22,611 nucleotides of DNA from a virus. Position numbers and translations under genes: made by a program. The stretch is from IMG/VR virus record IMGVR_UViG_3300044237_003605, positions 1 through 22,611 of that record; one strand, given 5' to 3'. The notes beneath the pieces were generated by a model, which was not told the origin of the DNA, did not search any database, and saw nothing but the letters and a program-made list of their open reading frames with translations. This document shows, one piece after another, positions 15,066-22,611 of this stretch; position 1 is the stretch's first letter; each line of letters begins with the position of its first letter.

Positions 15066-17013
15066 TTGAATGGTATAAAATTGCTGATGGATAAAGTTCT
15101 AATTTGTGAGCATCTGACACATCATAAATTTCATTGAGTATGCCTAAATCCTCTATGTTATTGTAATCATTTACACAAGAAATCATTACATTTGTCCAAT
15201 TTTCTTTTTCAGAGCTACAAACAACAGATTCACACAATTTATCTAACATTTCTTTTTGTTGTTTATTTAATCTTTTCTTGCCTAATTTTTTACGCATTTC
15301 TTGACTCGCTAAAGAGTGCAAAGCTTCTATTTCATAGATTGTTGTTTGAATTGCTTCCTTTGAAACTGCTTTTGAAGCTTCGGTTGTTCCAAGTGGTCTA
15401 CCTGGTTCTCCAGGAACTTTTTGCTCATCCGCTGGTTCAACTGGCGCATCATCATCTTCTATCATTGGAATACCTCCAACTATTGGATTGTAATGTCCTC
15501 TTTTGCGTTGTTCTACAAACTTTTCTTGAGCTTCGTCTAGCTCTTCAGCAAGTGGGAATCTACCTGTTTGAATGATTGTCATTCCTTGCTCTGCTGTTAA
15601 AATTCCTAATTCCATTAATCTAGTTGCTACACGCATTAATTGTACTTCGTCCCTTAAATCAATATCTTTAAATTTGACCGTAGGATAAGATCTAAATCCT
15701 AAATCTTTAGCAATTCTTTTGATTTCTGGTTGTAGAAAATCATTTATAAACGCCTCTCTTGCTTCTTTGAGTCTGTCTAAAAATACTCTTGCTTTTATTT
15801 GGGCGCCATTATACTTGTCTTCGTTGAGTATAATGTTTTGCAAACCTTCTTTAATATCTTTATTAATAACTTCGTATTTTGCAGGGCCAACAACTTTGTT
15901 AATATCTGGAATAACGAAGTCTGCCTTTGTCGTATAGTCTGACACTAAAACTCTTCCAACAGATTCGTTTTGGAAAAGTGATTGCATGGCTTTCACATTA
16001 TGATGATTGATTCCGCCTTTATCTGGATCGGTGCCCATTGTTATCATGAGAATCACGTTTTCCACAGTTCTCATAATTGCTTGATCCATTTTTTTCATCT
16101 CAAGTTTAGCATTGATATCTTGTAAAACCGGGAATCCAAAAGGAATTGCGAATGGTTCGTAATCTTGCTTTTTGTAAAAACTATATGAAATTCTATCGTT
16201 TTCTAGATTAATTTTTAATCCGTCTTTGAAATATGCACCATCTTTAATTAACTTTTGTGTTTCTGGATCTAATGCTTCGAAAATTTGTTTATCATCATCA
16301 TTCTTTGGATTTGCCAATCTTTCCATATCAAATTCAGATAAAATTTTGGCATACGCACCATCTTTTGTATTGAATACCGTACTTCTTTTAGCAACAATTT
16401 CAAATGGATTTAACAAAATATACTTTAATGGAAACTTGTTTTCGCTTGGTGTTTCTGAAATGTTTTTAGAAAACTTCTTAAAATCCTCTAAACTAAACTT
16501 ACCATCTATGCGATATAAGAATATGTTACCACTCCTATAATATTCTCTGAAGTATTGATCTTTTAAATCCCAAAGTTTAATTTTAGTAAATAGTTTATCA
16601 AAAAAATCTCTTGAATTAGCGTTGCCACCTTCTAGATATATTTCAGAATTTGCAAACTCAGACATCATATCAACTGTATTTCTAAAAATTGGAACATTTG
16701 CGTAAGCTTTTTGACAAAGTTCAATAGCCTCTCTGACATTAATTCCATCTGAAGATAATTCATATGGTAGCAACCCACCCCTAATTTGACTGTATTTATT
16801 AAGAGGTTGTACTACAGATGATCTATTTAAACGGGTCGATGTATTGCCTCCTCTTGCTGCGCTTGCGCTTGAACCACTTCTTTCATACGCTAAAGAAACA
16901 TGATACGCTTCTCCCATTGCCGCTGGCTCTACGTTTTCTTGTGCTTGTGCTACATTTTGGATTTTATTAAATTTATTCCAATAGTTTGATTTTTTTGTAT
17001 ATTTTCTAGGCAT
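15052..17013 (-). CDS. Portal protein
   Basis: The product has 653 residues. After a basic start (MPRKYTKKSNYWNKFNK) and a flexible Ala/Ser/Asn-rich stretch to about 75, the portal body contains REAIELCQKAYANVPIFRNTVDMMSEF, FFDKLFTKIKLWDLKDQYFREYYRSGNIFLYRI, FEIVAKRSTVFN, an Ile/Met-rich helix (DQAIMRTVENVILMITMGTD) and ARVFLDRLKEAREAFINDFLQPEIKRIAKDLGF. This arrangement, with a long C-terminal helical crown region, is typical of portals, as is the location directly downstream of the large terminase. The last 130 residues include a Pro-rich linker and a charged helix. The portal forms the twelve-subunit ring at the head vertex through which DNA is packaged. A TATAAT box and a GTGTAAA motif precede its ATG. 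Confidence 0.88.
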   Translation of the reverse strand: MPRKYTKKSNYWNKFNKIQNVAQAQENVEPAAMGEAYHVSLAYERSGSSASAARGGNTSTRLNRSSVVQPLNKYSQIRGGLLPYELSSDGINVREAIELCQKAYANVPIFRNTVDMMSEFANSEIYLEGGNANSRDFFDKLFTKIKLWDLKDQYFREYYRSGNIFLYRIDGKFSLEDFKKFSKNISETPSENKFPLKYILLNPFEIVAKRSTVFNTKDGAYAKILSEFDMERLANPKNDDDKQIFEALDPETQKLIKDGAYFKDGLKINLENDRISYSFYKKQDYEPFAIPFGFPVLQDINAKLEMKKMDQAIMRTVENVILMITMGTDPDKGGINHHNVKAMQSLFQNESVGRVLVSDYTTKADFVIPDINKVVGPAKYEVINKDIKEGLQNIILNEDKYNGAQIKARVFLDRLKEAREAFINDFLQPEIKRIAKDLGFRSYPTVKFKDIDLRDEVQLMRVATRLMELGILTAEQGMTIIQTGRFPLAEELDEAQEKFVEQRKRGHYNPIVGGIPMIEDDDAPVEPADEQKVPGEPGRPLGTTEASKAVSKEAIQTTIYEIEALHSLASQEMRKKLGKKRLNKQQKEMLDKLCESVVCSSEKENWTNVMISCVNDYNNIEDLGILNEIYDVSDAHKLELYPSAILYHSNERN

Positions 17014-17066
17014 AATTTATATTATAAAGTCCTTTACACAACTTTAAAGTAACTTTGACAACTTTT
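17014..17066 (-). promoter_or_regulatory. Candidate promoter of the portal/head operon
   Basis: Reading the minus strand, the gap holds three spaced AAAGTT copies (two of them AAAGTTGT), then GTGTAAA (17039 to 17033), then TATAAT (17026 to 17021) shortly before the ATG at 17013. No terminator for the terminase operon is seen here. The same GTGTAAA followed by TATA-like layout precedes the gene at 6337. Confidence 0.45.
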
Positions 17067-18917
17067 CTACAGAAACATTGGTGTGAATGTAGAATTTGAT
17101 TCTGCCGGCATATCCATCATATCGTAATATATGTTCATACCCCAGTTACCTAGTACTAAAGCGGAATAAGAGTCTTTTCTGGGTCTATCGGCTCCCTTTT
17201 GCCTTTTTAAATTACTAGGTAAATCAAAGTTTTGATTACCTCCAGCAGATGTTGTAACTTGTACAAGTGCACATTCTGCTTTTGTTAAGTCTAACATATC
17301 TTTCTGATGTTCTATAAACTCAATCATTTTGGCGCCAATATTTTTTTCATCTTCATATTTTGAAAACTTTAGCTCTTTTATTGGTATTCTTTTAGCTTTT
17401 TGTATTGAATAATTATCGTCCATAGCAGAGGCTGCAAAATAAATTTTCTTTCTATCGAAAGATGTTTGCAACATTTCGTTTGCTGTTCTTATCCAAGATG
17501 ATGTAGGTTTTCTTAAATTACATATAACCCTTTCATTTAAATTATAGCTTCTTCTAGCTTGTTTTAAATCTTGATGATAGTTTTGAGGGTTATTAAAATC
17601 AGCTTCGAAACAACCTATATTTATCTTTTCTTTCTTAAATATATCGCTTTCATTACAAGAATTAATAAATTGAACACCACCATTATAGTCTCCTGCAATC
17701 ATAATTACGTTAAAGTGGTCTAATAAATACTTAAAATAAATTATATGCTTTTTTAAGTTGGTTCCTGGTAAAGCGTAACTATGCACAATTACCCCCTTCT
17801 TTTGTTCTGGCAACAACTTAATTACTTGTATAGCAAAATCATCAGATGTTTCAGATTCAGACCACGATGGGTCAAAAGCTAATATGTATTCAGCTCCTGG
17901 CTCACCAGCTACTTCTACACAAGGGGATTCTCCATCAACGATTGTACAATCTGCCATTTTGCTTATTTTAAAATAACCAGCACTATCATCTGTAAACTGA
18001 GCGTTAAATTCCCTGTCTATTTGAGATTGACTCATAGAACCTTTAGCTTGTGTGATCAAGTTTTCGTCATATAAAGCTTTGGGTGCGGCGTCATAAGAAA
18101 ACTGCATAATACATCTTCTACCTTGATTTTTAGCACCTGGATTGAAAATCATATTCTCGTATGTTTGATATAACTTGTATAAATACTCAAACTTGTAACA
18201 TGCAGATGACAATCCAATCATTTTATTGCTTGGCCATTCTGTTCTTTCTTCTTCTGTCATTTTGCCCGCTTTAATCATTTGATCTTCAGCGTTTTTAATT
18301 TTTTGTCTTTCTGTTGGGTTTTCTACAACAGCCAAGAACGGCATGATCACTTCGTTGTAAATTTTCTCTGGCATCAAAAGTAACTCATCCACAATAATTC
18401 TTTGGAAACGAAAACCACGAAGCTTTTCACCATCACCCAAAGGTAAAGCTGTTATACGACTCTTGCCAATCTGCATAGACCATTCGTCATTCGATTTGGT
18501 TACCTTACCGATGCATTGTTGAAATAGTTCCGCTTTACTGTCTTGTGCTATATCCTCTATCTTTCGGAATATCATTTTAGACTGACGAAATGACTTAGAT
18601 ATAATACCAATATGTACTCCTTGGTTTAACATAGCGTCTAACAGCGCAAAAATGCCCGTAGAAAAGGATTTTGACATACCACGAGACCATATGCCCAAAA
18701 AGTAATCATTCTCCATCATAGCCTTTACAGCCATATGTTGAAATGGAAATAATTCTATACCAGTTAAAAGTTCTGTTGTGAATGTTATGTTTTCTTTTAA
18801 AAATTTGTACAACCAATACTTCGCCTTGTTGTCTTCAAGGTATCCCTCAAGTTCTAAAACTTGTTCATTGACGTTTTCCCTTTGTAGGGGTTTTTGATTA
18901 CCTGCTTCCCAAGACAT
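17067..18917 (-). CDS. terL: Large terminase subunit (ATPase and nuclease)
   Basis: This 616-residue protein has the two-domain TerL layout. The ATPase domain shows the adenine motif FPFQ (57-60), a deviant Walker A loop WSRGMSKSF (77-85, Lys83), Walker B RIIVDE (Asp177, Glu178) and the coupling motif IGLSSACY (234-241). The RNase H-like nuclease domain shows FDPSWS (Asp349) and AGDYNGG (Asp410), and a late MDD that may supply the third acidic residue. TerL pumps DNA through the portal and cuts the concatemer. The Walker A has Ser instead of Gly just before the lysine, a known type of deviation in phage terminases but worth noting. The gene overlaps the ERCC4 nuclease gene by 20 bases and is followed by the portal gene. 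Confidence 0.93.
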   Translation of the reverse strand: MSWEAGNQKPLQRENVNEQVLELEGYLEDNKAKYWLYKFLKENITFTTELLTGIELFPFQHMAVKAMMENDYFLGIWSRGMSKSFSTGIFALLDAMLNQGVHIGIISKSFRQSKMIFRKIEDIAQDSKAELFQQCIGKVTKSNDEWSMQIGKSRITALPLGDGEKLRGFRFQRIIVDELLLMPEKIYNEVIMPFLAVVENPTERQKIKNAEDQMIKAGKMTEEERTEWPSNKMIGLSSACYKFEYLYKLYQTYENMIFNPGAKNQGRRCIMQFSYDAAPKALYDENLITQAKGSMSQSQIDREFNAQFTDDSAGYFKISKMADCTIVDGESPCVEVAGEPGAEYILAFDPSWSESETSDDFAIQVIKLLPEQKKGVIVHSYALPGTNLKKHIIYFKYLLDHFNVIMIAGDYNGGVQFINSCNESDIFKKEKINIGCFEADFNNPQNYHQDLKQARRSYNLNERVICNLRKPTSSWIRTANEMLQTSFDRKKIYFAASAMDDNYSIQKAKRIPIKELKFSKYEDEKNIGAKMIEFIEHQKDMLDLTKAECALVQVTTSAGGNQNFDLPSNLKRQKGADRPRKDSYSALVLGNWGMNIYYDMMDMPAESNSTFTPMFL

Positions 18918-19827
18918 TTTCTTTTTCTATGTAATATTGGATATCCGTTTCCCAAAGTTCTTCTCCCAAAGCTAATAACTTTGGAATAATTAATTGGCTT
19001 TGCTCTCTACACCTAGTGAACACGAATTGACACTTTCTAGGAAACTCGTGTTGAAGTTTTACCATATTTGAAAAAGCCCAGTTTAAACTAGATGGTCTTT
19101 TACCAGGAAAGTATTGTTTATACATCTCTCTTATTTCTTTTTCTATCACGATATACATATAACCATCAACACTCACACATCTTTCCATTTCTCTCCTAAA
19201 TCTATTAAAGCCCTTACCAAAAGTTCCCAGAAAGTCTGTTGGGCTTTTTCTATCTACAAAAGTATTATTAAAATCTTCTCCAGCTAAAGTATAATCACCA
19301 AAGTCTAATTTTAAACTTTCAGAATTTTTAAAATGCAAAGGTTTTTGTTCTCGAGTATCAACAAACACTTTGACGTCAAAATCATCAAAAAACTTTTTAG
19401 TTAAAGGTTTTTTTAGAAGTGGTTCTATACCTATTTCTGCACAAGCTTTATTGTATCCACCATAATATTTTTTATATATGTCGATATCTGGTAATTTGGT
19501 TTTATATAACTCTAAATGATTTGGGGCATATTCCCAGTTTTTCATTTTAATTCTTTCGGCTAAAACTTTTAAAATATAACTTGTTACTTCAAATTTATCA
19601 GACTTTTCGCACCACTCCCTCATTTGATTTCTGTTAGCAAAGTCGGTAGTAAAGTATTGTTCTTTCTTTCTGAACTGTATTGGGTTACCAGTAAGTTTAT
19701 TAAACCTGGGATAGTGTTTTACGTAATAATCAGCTACATAAAAACCGTGCTTCTTAATATGAGCATGTAAAGCTTTTTCAGAAGCAAAGTCTTCTCCACA
19801 TTCTTTGCACTTATAAGACATCTTCAA
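18898..19827 (-). CDS. C2H2 zinc finger plus ERCC4-type nuclease
   Basis: This 309-residue protein has a C2H2 finger at residues 7-27 (Cys7, Cys10, His23, His27, spaced C-x2-C-x12-H-x3-H). A basic linker region (about 30-150) follows, with YYVKHYPRFNKLTGNP and a Tyr-rich block at about 115-130. The ERCC4-type nuclease has FVDTREQKPLHF (Asp157 onward), FGDYTLAG (177-179 GDY) and VDRKSPTDFLG (191-195). This signature is shared by XPF/MUS81-type nucleases, which cut branched DNA. The gene overlaps both its neighbours (by 17 and 20 bases), placing it inside the terminase operon, so a role in clearing DNA branches or in cutting during packaging is attractive. An ATG three codons into the gene (Met3) is an alternative start. 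The domain calls are solid. The packaging role is inference. Confidence 0.88.
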   Translation of the reverse strand: MKMSYKCKECGEDFASEKALHAHIKKHGFYVADYYVKHYPRFNKLTGNPIQFRKKEQYFTTDFANRNQMREWCEKSDKFEVTSYILKVLAERIKMKNWEYAPNHLELYKTKLPDIDIYKKYYGGYNKACAEIGIEPLLKKPLTKKFFDDFDVKVFVDTREQKPLHFKNSESLKLDFGDYTLAGEDFNNTFVDRKSPTDFLGTFGKGFNRFRREMERCVSVDGYMYIVIEKEIREMYKQYFPGKRPSSLNWAFSNMVKLQHEFPRKCQFVFTRCREQSQLIIPKLLALGEELWETDIQYYIEKENVLGSR

Positions 19828-20857
19828 TACTTATTCCTAAAACCCTTGCTTTCCAAGCCGCCATACCCTCTAACCTTTGAGCTTCTTCTTTGATCAACTC
19901 CTTTTGCATTTCTGCTATGCGCACCATATTTTTGCGCTCTTCTTCCTCTTGAAACAACTGAACAATAGATAAAAATGAAGCAGTTTCTTTTGCTTTATTC
20001 TTCATTCTTTCTCCACGATCTCCTTGTAGTTTTTTAGTTAAATTTTCAATACGACTTTCGCATTGATGGTATTCAGAACTTTTTGCTTTAATAATTTCAG
20101 CCAACCTTACTGTCATTTCGTCTTGATCGTCAGCAGACTCAAACATGTCGTTTAGTTTTTGTAGATGTGAGGTAATTAACTCTAAATTAATTATTTCTTT
20201 GCATACATTCATGTAAAGATTTAATTCATCTGGAGTCAAATCTGGCTTGTCCCAAGTTAGTCGAATAAATTCTTGTTCAAATAATTCTTTGTCTCTAAGG
20301 CTTATATAATTATTAACGATAGCTACAAATCTTGAATTATTTAAATTAGTTCTCAATTTTTCACAACAAATTGTTTGTTGTCTAGACATTCTGTTTTCTT
20401 CCAAACCATAGCCAGTTGAATCATTGATTTTTTTAATTATTCTTGAAATGGCGTGAGGAGCCACATAAGAAGGCGCTTCTTCTTCTTCTGATGGAACCTC
20501 TTCTCTGTTTATTGTTAAAATATGCTCGTGAACGGTTCTTTGTTCTTTGCTTAAATTTTTTACAGAGTTTCCAAATAATTCTTTTGCTATCTGCAAAGAT
20601 GACCAACCTGCGTCAACTCTCTGTTCTATGATATTTTTTTGTTCTTGAGTTAGTTCTATAGATTCTACTTTTTGGTGTTTTGTTGTTTGAACTTTTAAAC
20701 CATTTTCTGCTAAAAATTTTGTAACAGATCTACCCTCTTTTGATCTACCGTCTAAAGAATCATCATCAAAAACTATTTTTGTTATGTCAATGATATTTGG
20801 ATTTTTTTCAAACTCCTCTAAAATTTTTTCTTTTTGAATGTCTGATAAATCTATCAT
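19811..20857 (-). CDS. Tandem HTH-like repeat protein, probable small terminase subunit
   Basis: This 348-residue protein has two related helical units at its N-terminus, residues about 3-56 and 69-117. Both contain an I-x-K-x-x-F or L-F block, then SKE-x-R-x-V (GRSKEGRSVTKFLAENG versus NLSKEQRTVHEHILTIN), which suggests repeated helix-turn-helix DNA-binding units. An acidic linker follows (residues about 119-128), then a long helical, Lys/Glu-rich section (about 150-330) rich in coiled-coil heptads, which could build an oligomer. The gene overlaps the sigma-like gene by 4 bases and the ERCC4 nuclease gene by 17, two genes upstream of the large terminase. DNA binding plus oligomerisation beside TerL is the profile of a small terminase. 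The assignment is inference from layout. Confidence 0.5.
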   Translation of the reverse strand: MIDLSDIQKEKILEEFEKNPNIIDITKIVFDDDSLDGRSKEGRSVTKFLAENGLKVQTTKHQKVESIELTQEQKNIIEQRVDAGWSSLQIAKELFGNSVKNLSKEQRTVHEHILTINREEVPSEEEEAPSYVAPHAISRIIKKINDSTGYGLEENRMSRQQTICCEKLRTNLNNSRFVAIVNNYISLRDKELFEQEFIRLTWDKPDLTPDELNLYMNVCKEIINLELITSHLQKLNDMFESADDQDEMTVRLAEIIKAKSSEYHQCESRIENLTKKLQGDRGERMKNKAKETASFLSIVQLFQEEEERKNMVRIAEMQKELIKEEAQRLEGMAAWKARVLGISIEDVL

Positions 20858-21525
20858 AAAATATCCTTTTCTTCTAATATGGCTTTAACTTTAATTTGAA
20901 ATATTTTTTTTAAATTTTTAATTTGTTTGTACCCAGCAGATCTTTTTTTCTCTGTTGTTTTGTATCCCAAATAATTTGCCACTTTTTCTTCAGAGTGATT
21001 TTCAACAAAAAGCATTCTAAATGCTGTGTATTGCTTTTCAGTTAAATGTTTTTTTAATTCTTTTGCTACTTTTTCTGTAGCTATATCCAAATCCACAAAA
21101 TCATCGCGTCTTGCTTGTATCTCATTGGTGTGATTTTCTATTGTTACTGCTAGTTTTATATCATATGCAGATTTTTTTCTTTTTTCCCAATCGGCATATT
21201 CTGAACAAGAATTATCTTGAACATTACTTTTTGTTATCTGGCAAGATGTACCGCCCATATTATACTTACATTTAAGACACGGCCTTACAAAATTACCGTA
21301 GTGATTTCTTAATAAGTTTTTAAATTGATTAGAAACAACTCTACTGAGCCATGGCTCTATCGCTTTTGACTGATCCCAAAGATGCCATTTTTTGTAAATG
21401 TGGGTCATGATAATTTGTTTGATATCATCATAGTCAACGGATGGAACTGCATCCAAATCCCATTTACTCCTTTTGCTTTCTAAAGCTTTTTCAATTTCTT
21501 GAAGCTTGTCTTCAAACTGGAACAT
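20854..21525 (-). CDS. Sigma-70-like factor with four-cysteine insert
   Basis: This 223-residue protein has a region-2-like helix set at residues about 31-80 (DYDDIKQIIMTHIYKKW, AIEPWLSRVVSNQFKNLLRNHY) and a region-4-like HTH at about 161-210 (LTEKQYTAFRMLFVENHSEEKVANYLGY). Between them lies an insert with Cys83, Cys86, Cys95 and Cys107 that could bind zinc. The Trp-rich core, the N-terminal region 2 and the region 4 recognition helix fit a compact, ECF-like sigma factor. It lies between the zinc-ribbon gene (stop and start overlap as TAAATG) and the terminase operon, and its stop overlaps the next start by 4 bases. Phage-encoded sigma factors often switch on late genes. A link to the GTGTAAA-type promoters in this window is possible but untested. 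Confidence 0.65.
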   Translation of the reverse strand: MFQFEDKLQEIEKALESKRSKWDLDAVPSVDYDDIKQIIMTHIYKKWHLWDQSKAIEPWLSRVVSNQFKNLLRNHYGNFVRPCLKCKYNMGGTSCQITKSNVQDNSCSEYADWEKRKKSAYDIKLAVTIENHTNEIQARRDDFVDLDIATEKVAKELKKHLTEKQYTAFRMLFVENHSEEKVANYLGYKTTEKKRSAGYKQIKNLKKIFQIKVKAILEEKDIL

Positions 21526-21846
21526 TTATAAATCTTCTATTCTTTTTGTATTATTCTTCTTTCGTGTTGGCGGGGTTTTTCCAGCCAAGGAGCCTATGTT
21601 TTGAATAATATTAGAACCAAAAGTATCTATCTCATATTCTAATTTAGAAATTTCTGGAACAAACTCAGCATCAGTTTCATCATCAGCTATCGCTTTTATT
21701 TTTCTCGTTGAATTTACGTTACGATCAATAGGCTTAGACTCATTTACATGAGCAACACCCATTGCCTCTCCGCAATTAGAGCAAAATTTTGGGGGGCTGA
21801 ACTTGTATTCAACTTTAGTACCACATTCAGAACAAAACTTAATCAT
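21526..21846 (-). CDS. Small zinc-ribbon protein
   Basis: This 106-residue protein has an N-terminal zinc ribbon with Cys5, Cys8, Cys22 and Cys25 (FCSECGTK and FCSNCGEAMG). A charged, mostly disordered region follows (RKIKAIADDETDAEFVPEI), and the C-terminus is basic (TPPTRKKNNTKRIEDL). The stop codon is joined to the next ATG (TAAATG), so it is co-translated with the sigma-like factor. This suggests a regulatory role, such as a nucleic-acid or polymerase-binding partner. Zinc ribbons are too widespread to assign a function from the motif alone. It starts 35 bases after the structural gene that enters from the right edge. Confidence 0.65.
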   Translation of the reverse strand: MIKFCSECGTKVEYKFSPPKFCSNCGEAMGVAHVNESKPIDRNVNSTRKIKAIADDETDAEFVPEISKLEYEIDTFGSNIIQNIGSLAGKTPPTRKKNNTKRIEDL

Positions 21847-21881
21847 ATCTAATAGTAAATTTAATTAGACTTTTTTAAATT

Positions 21882-22611
21882 TTATTTCAACGGTTGAATA
21901 ATTGTCATTTGTCCCCTAGCTAAATCTCCAGCTGTAAGACTGACGTTTTCTGAATTCAATGTTCCATTTAAAGTTAATGTGTGCATAGTGCCTGTTTGAT
22001 TGCTAATAGTTAGGACTGGACTCACGTGAAGACCACTTGTGATTGGTACTAAGTCTTCAATATTATCAGCTTGAATTTGTATTGATTGTTGGGCACTAGT
22101 AAATATAACTGTTGGGTTGTAGCTTCCTATTTCATAAATTGGAGTATATTGAGCTGAGTAACTATAATTAACATTTTCAAAAATACCTGCATCTGTTAAA
22201 TTACCTGTAAATGCACTATAGACTCCGTGAGCTAATTTATCTATATCTGGATCTGGAACATGATTTGATACAGTTTGTTCTGCTAATTTTGCGTTAGTTG
22301 CTTGGGTTGTTAAGGTATCCTTAAATGGAAAATATCCAACAAAATCACACTGAGCTACAATAGGCGCGTATGGAGATATTGTGAGATTAATTGAATTTAA
22401 AAATAATCCACTTAATTCTATACCATTGCCATGGTCTCCAATAACAGCTGTTGTTCCTAATCCCGTTTGACCTGTAAAAAGAAATGGATCAAATTCCCCA
22501 TGTTCTAAAAAACAACTAAATGAAAGAGAGATATTTGGAGGTCCTGCCATTCGTATATCGTTTCTGTCTGCCGCTTTACCGAGTAATTTTTGTGTTGTTA
22601 AAGCTGGAGCC
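21882..22611 (-). CDS. Tail-tube-like structural protein (partial, N-terminus beyond right edge)
   Basis: The frame is open through the right edge. An ATG at 22550 would give 222 residues, but 20 further codons upstream are open and coding-like (KLLGKAADRNDIR) and the ATG has no good ribosome site, so the true start is probably outside the window. The protein is beta-rich with repeats resembling the tail tube protein. NYSYSAQYTPIYEIGSYNP resembles SINLGLSRSPLERLGSRFP of the tube gene, and LNGTLNSENVSLTAGD resembles LANATLDSESISSSIGS. Hydrophobic strands with GLFLNSINLTIS also match. It is therefore likely a paralogous virion or tail protein. The gene ends 35 bases before the zinc-ribbon gene. 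The exact role is unknown. A fibre, tube or adaptor component is possible. Confidence 0.6.
   Translation of the reverse strand, partial: APALTTQKLLGKAADRNDIRMAGPPNISLSFSCFLEHGEFDPFLFTGQTGLGTTAVIGDHGNGIELSGLFLNSINLTISPYAPIVAQCDFVGYFPFKDTLTTQATNAKLAEQTVSNHVPDPDIDKLAHGVYSAFTGNLTDAGIFENVNYSYSAQYTPIYEIGSYNPTVIFTSAQQSIQIQADNIEDLVPITSGLHVSPVLTISNQTGTMHTLTLNGTLNSENVSLTAGDLARGQMTIIQPLK

Noticed and set aside
1-22611. tRNA genes, CRISPR arrays, insertion sequences and integrase or attachment sites.
   Set aside because: No cloverleaf, regular spacer repeats, transposase or recombinase was found, and the gaps between genes are too short to hold them.

Overview
This window is a 22.6 kb piece of a tailed double-stranded DNA phage (Caudoviricetes), covering its packaging, head and tail-assembly genes. 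The DNA is AT-rich, genes are packed with overlaps or gaps of a few bases, and no gene-free stretch exceeds about 100 bases. There are no tRNAs, CRISPR arrays, insertion sequences or host genes. The AT-rich coding and the style of several proteins (tail proteins with GG[YF]IPN[YF] motifs, a zinc-binding sigma-like factor) resemble uncultured marine phages. That habitat call is an impression from family resemblance and is not proven by the sequence. A tape measure of at least 1,442 residues means a long tail. No sheath gene is visible, so contractile versus non-contractile cannot be decided here.

Layout. From the right end, on the minus strand: a tail-tube-like structural protein cut by the window edge (21882-22611), a zinc-ribbon protein, a sigma-70-like factor with a four-cysteine insert, a protein with tandem HTH-like repeats that is the best small-terminase candidate, a C2H2 finger plus ERCC4 nuclease, the large terminase, the portal, a small head protein, a probable prohead protease fused to a coiled-coil scaffold, a probable decoration protein, and the major capsid protein, which ends at a very clear intrinsic terminator (11059-11089). 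Next come a SAP-like protein and a probable neck protein (to 9841). The block 6383-9840 is inverted (plus strand). It holds three probable neck or tail-completion genes, the tail tube gene and a downstream frame that appears to be reached by -1 ribosomal frameshifting. The minus strand resumes at 6337 with a small gene, two genes in the usual tail-chaperone position, and the giant tape measure protein running off the left edge.

How the genes work together. The terminase, portal, protease-scaffold, decoration and capsid genes build and fill the head. The SAP protein and the neck candidates lie between the head and tail sets. Tube, chaperones and tape measure build the tail. The sigma-like factor and zinc-ribbon protein may direct late transcription. 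A motif close to GTGTAAA followed by a TATA-like box precedes the start codons of several operon-head genes and is a candidate phage promoter.

Most interesting points: (1) a CCCTTTC slippery heptamer at the end of the tail tube gene, with an open -1 frame, no start codon in the new frame before 9472 and a strong GC-rich hairpin, predicting a 512-residue extended tube protein; (2) a PD-(D/E)XK-like nuclease signature embedded in the tape measure protein between GGYIPNF repeats; (3) a C2H2-ERCC4 nuclease sandwiched in the terminase operon; (4) a twofold internal repeat in the tube protein that also appears in the protein at the right edge.
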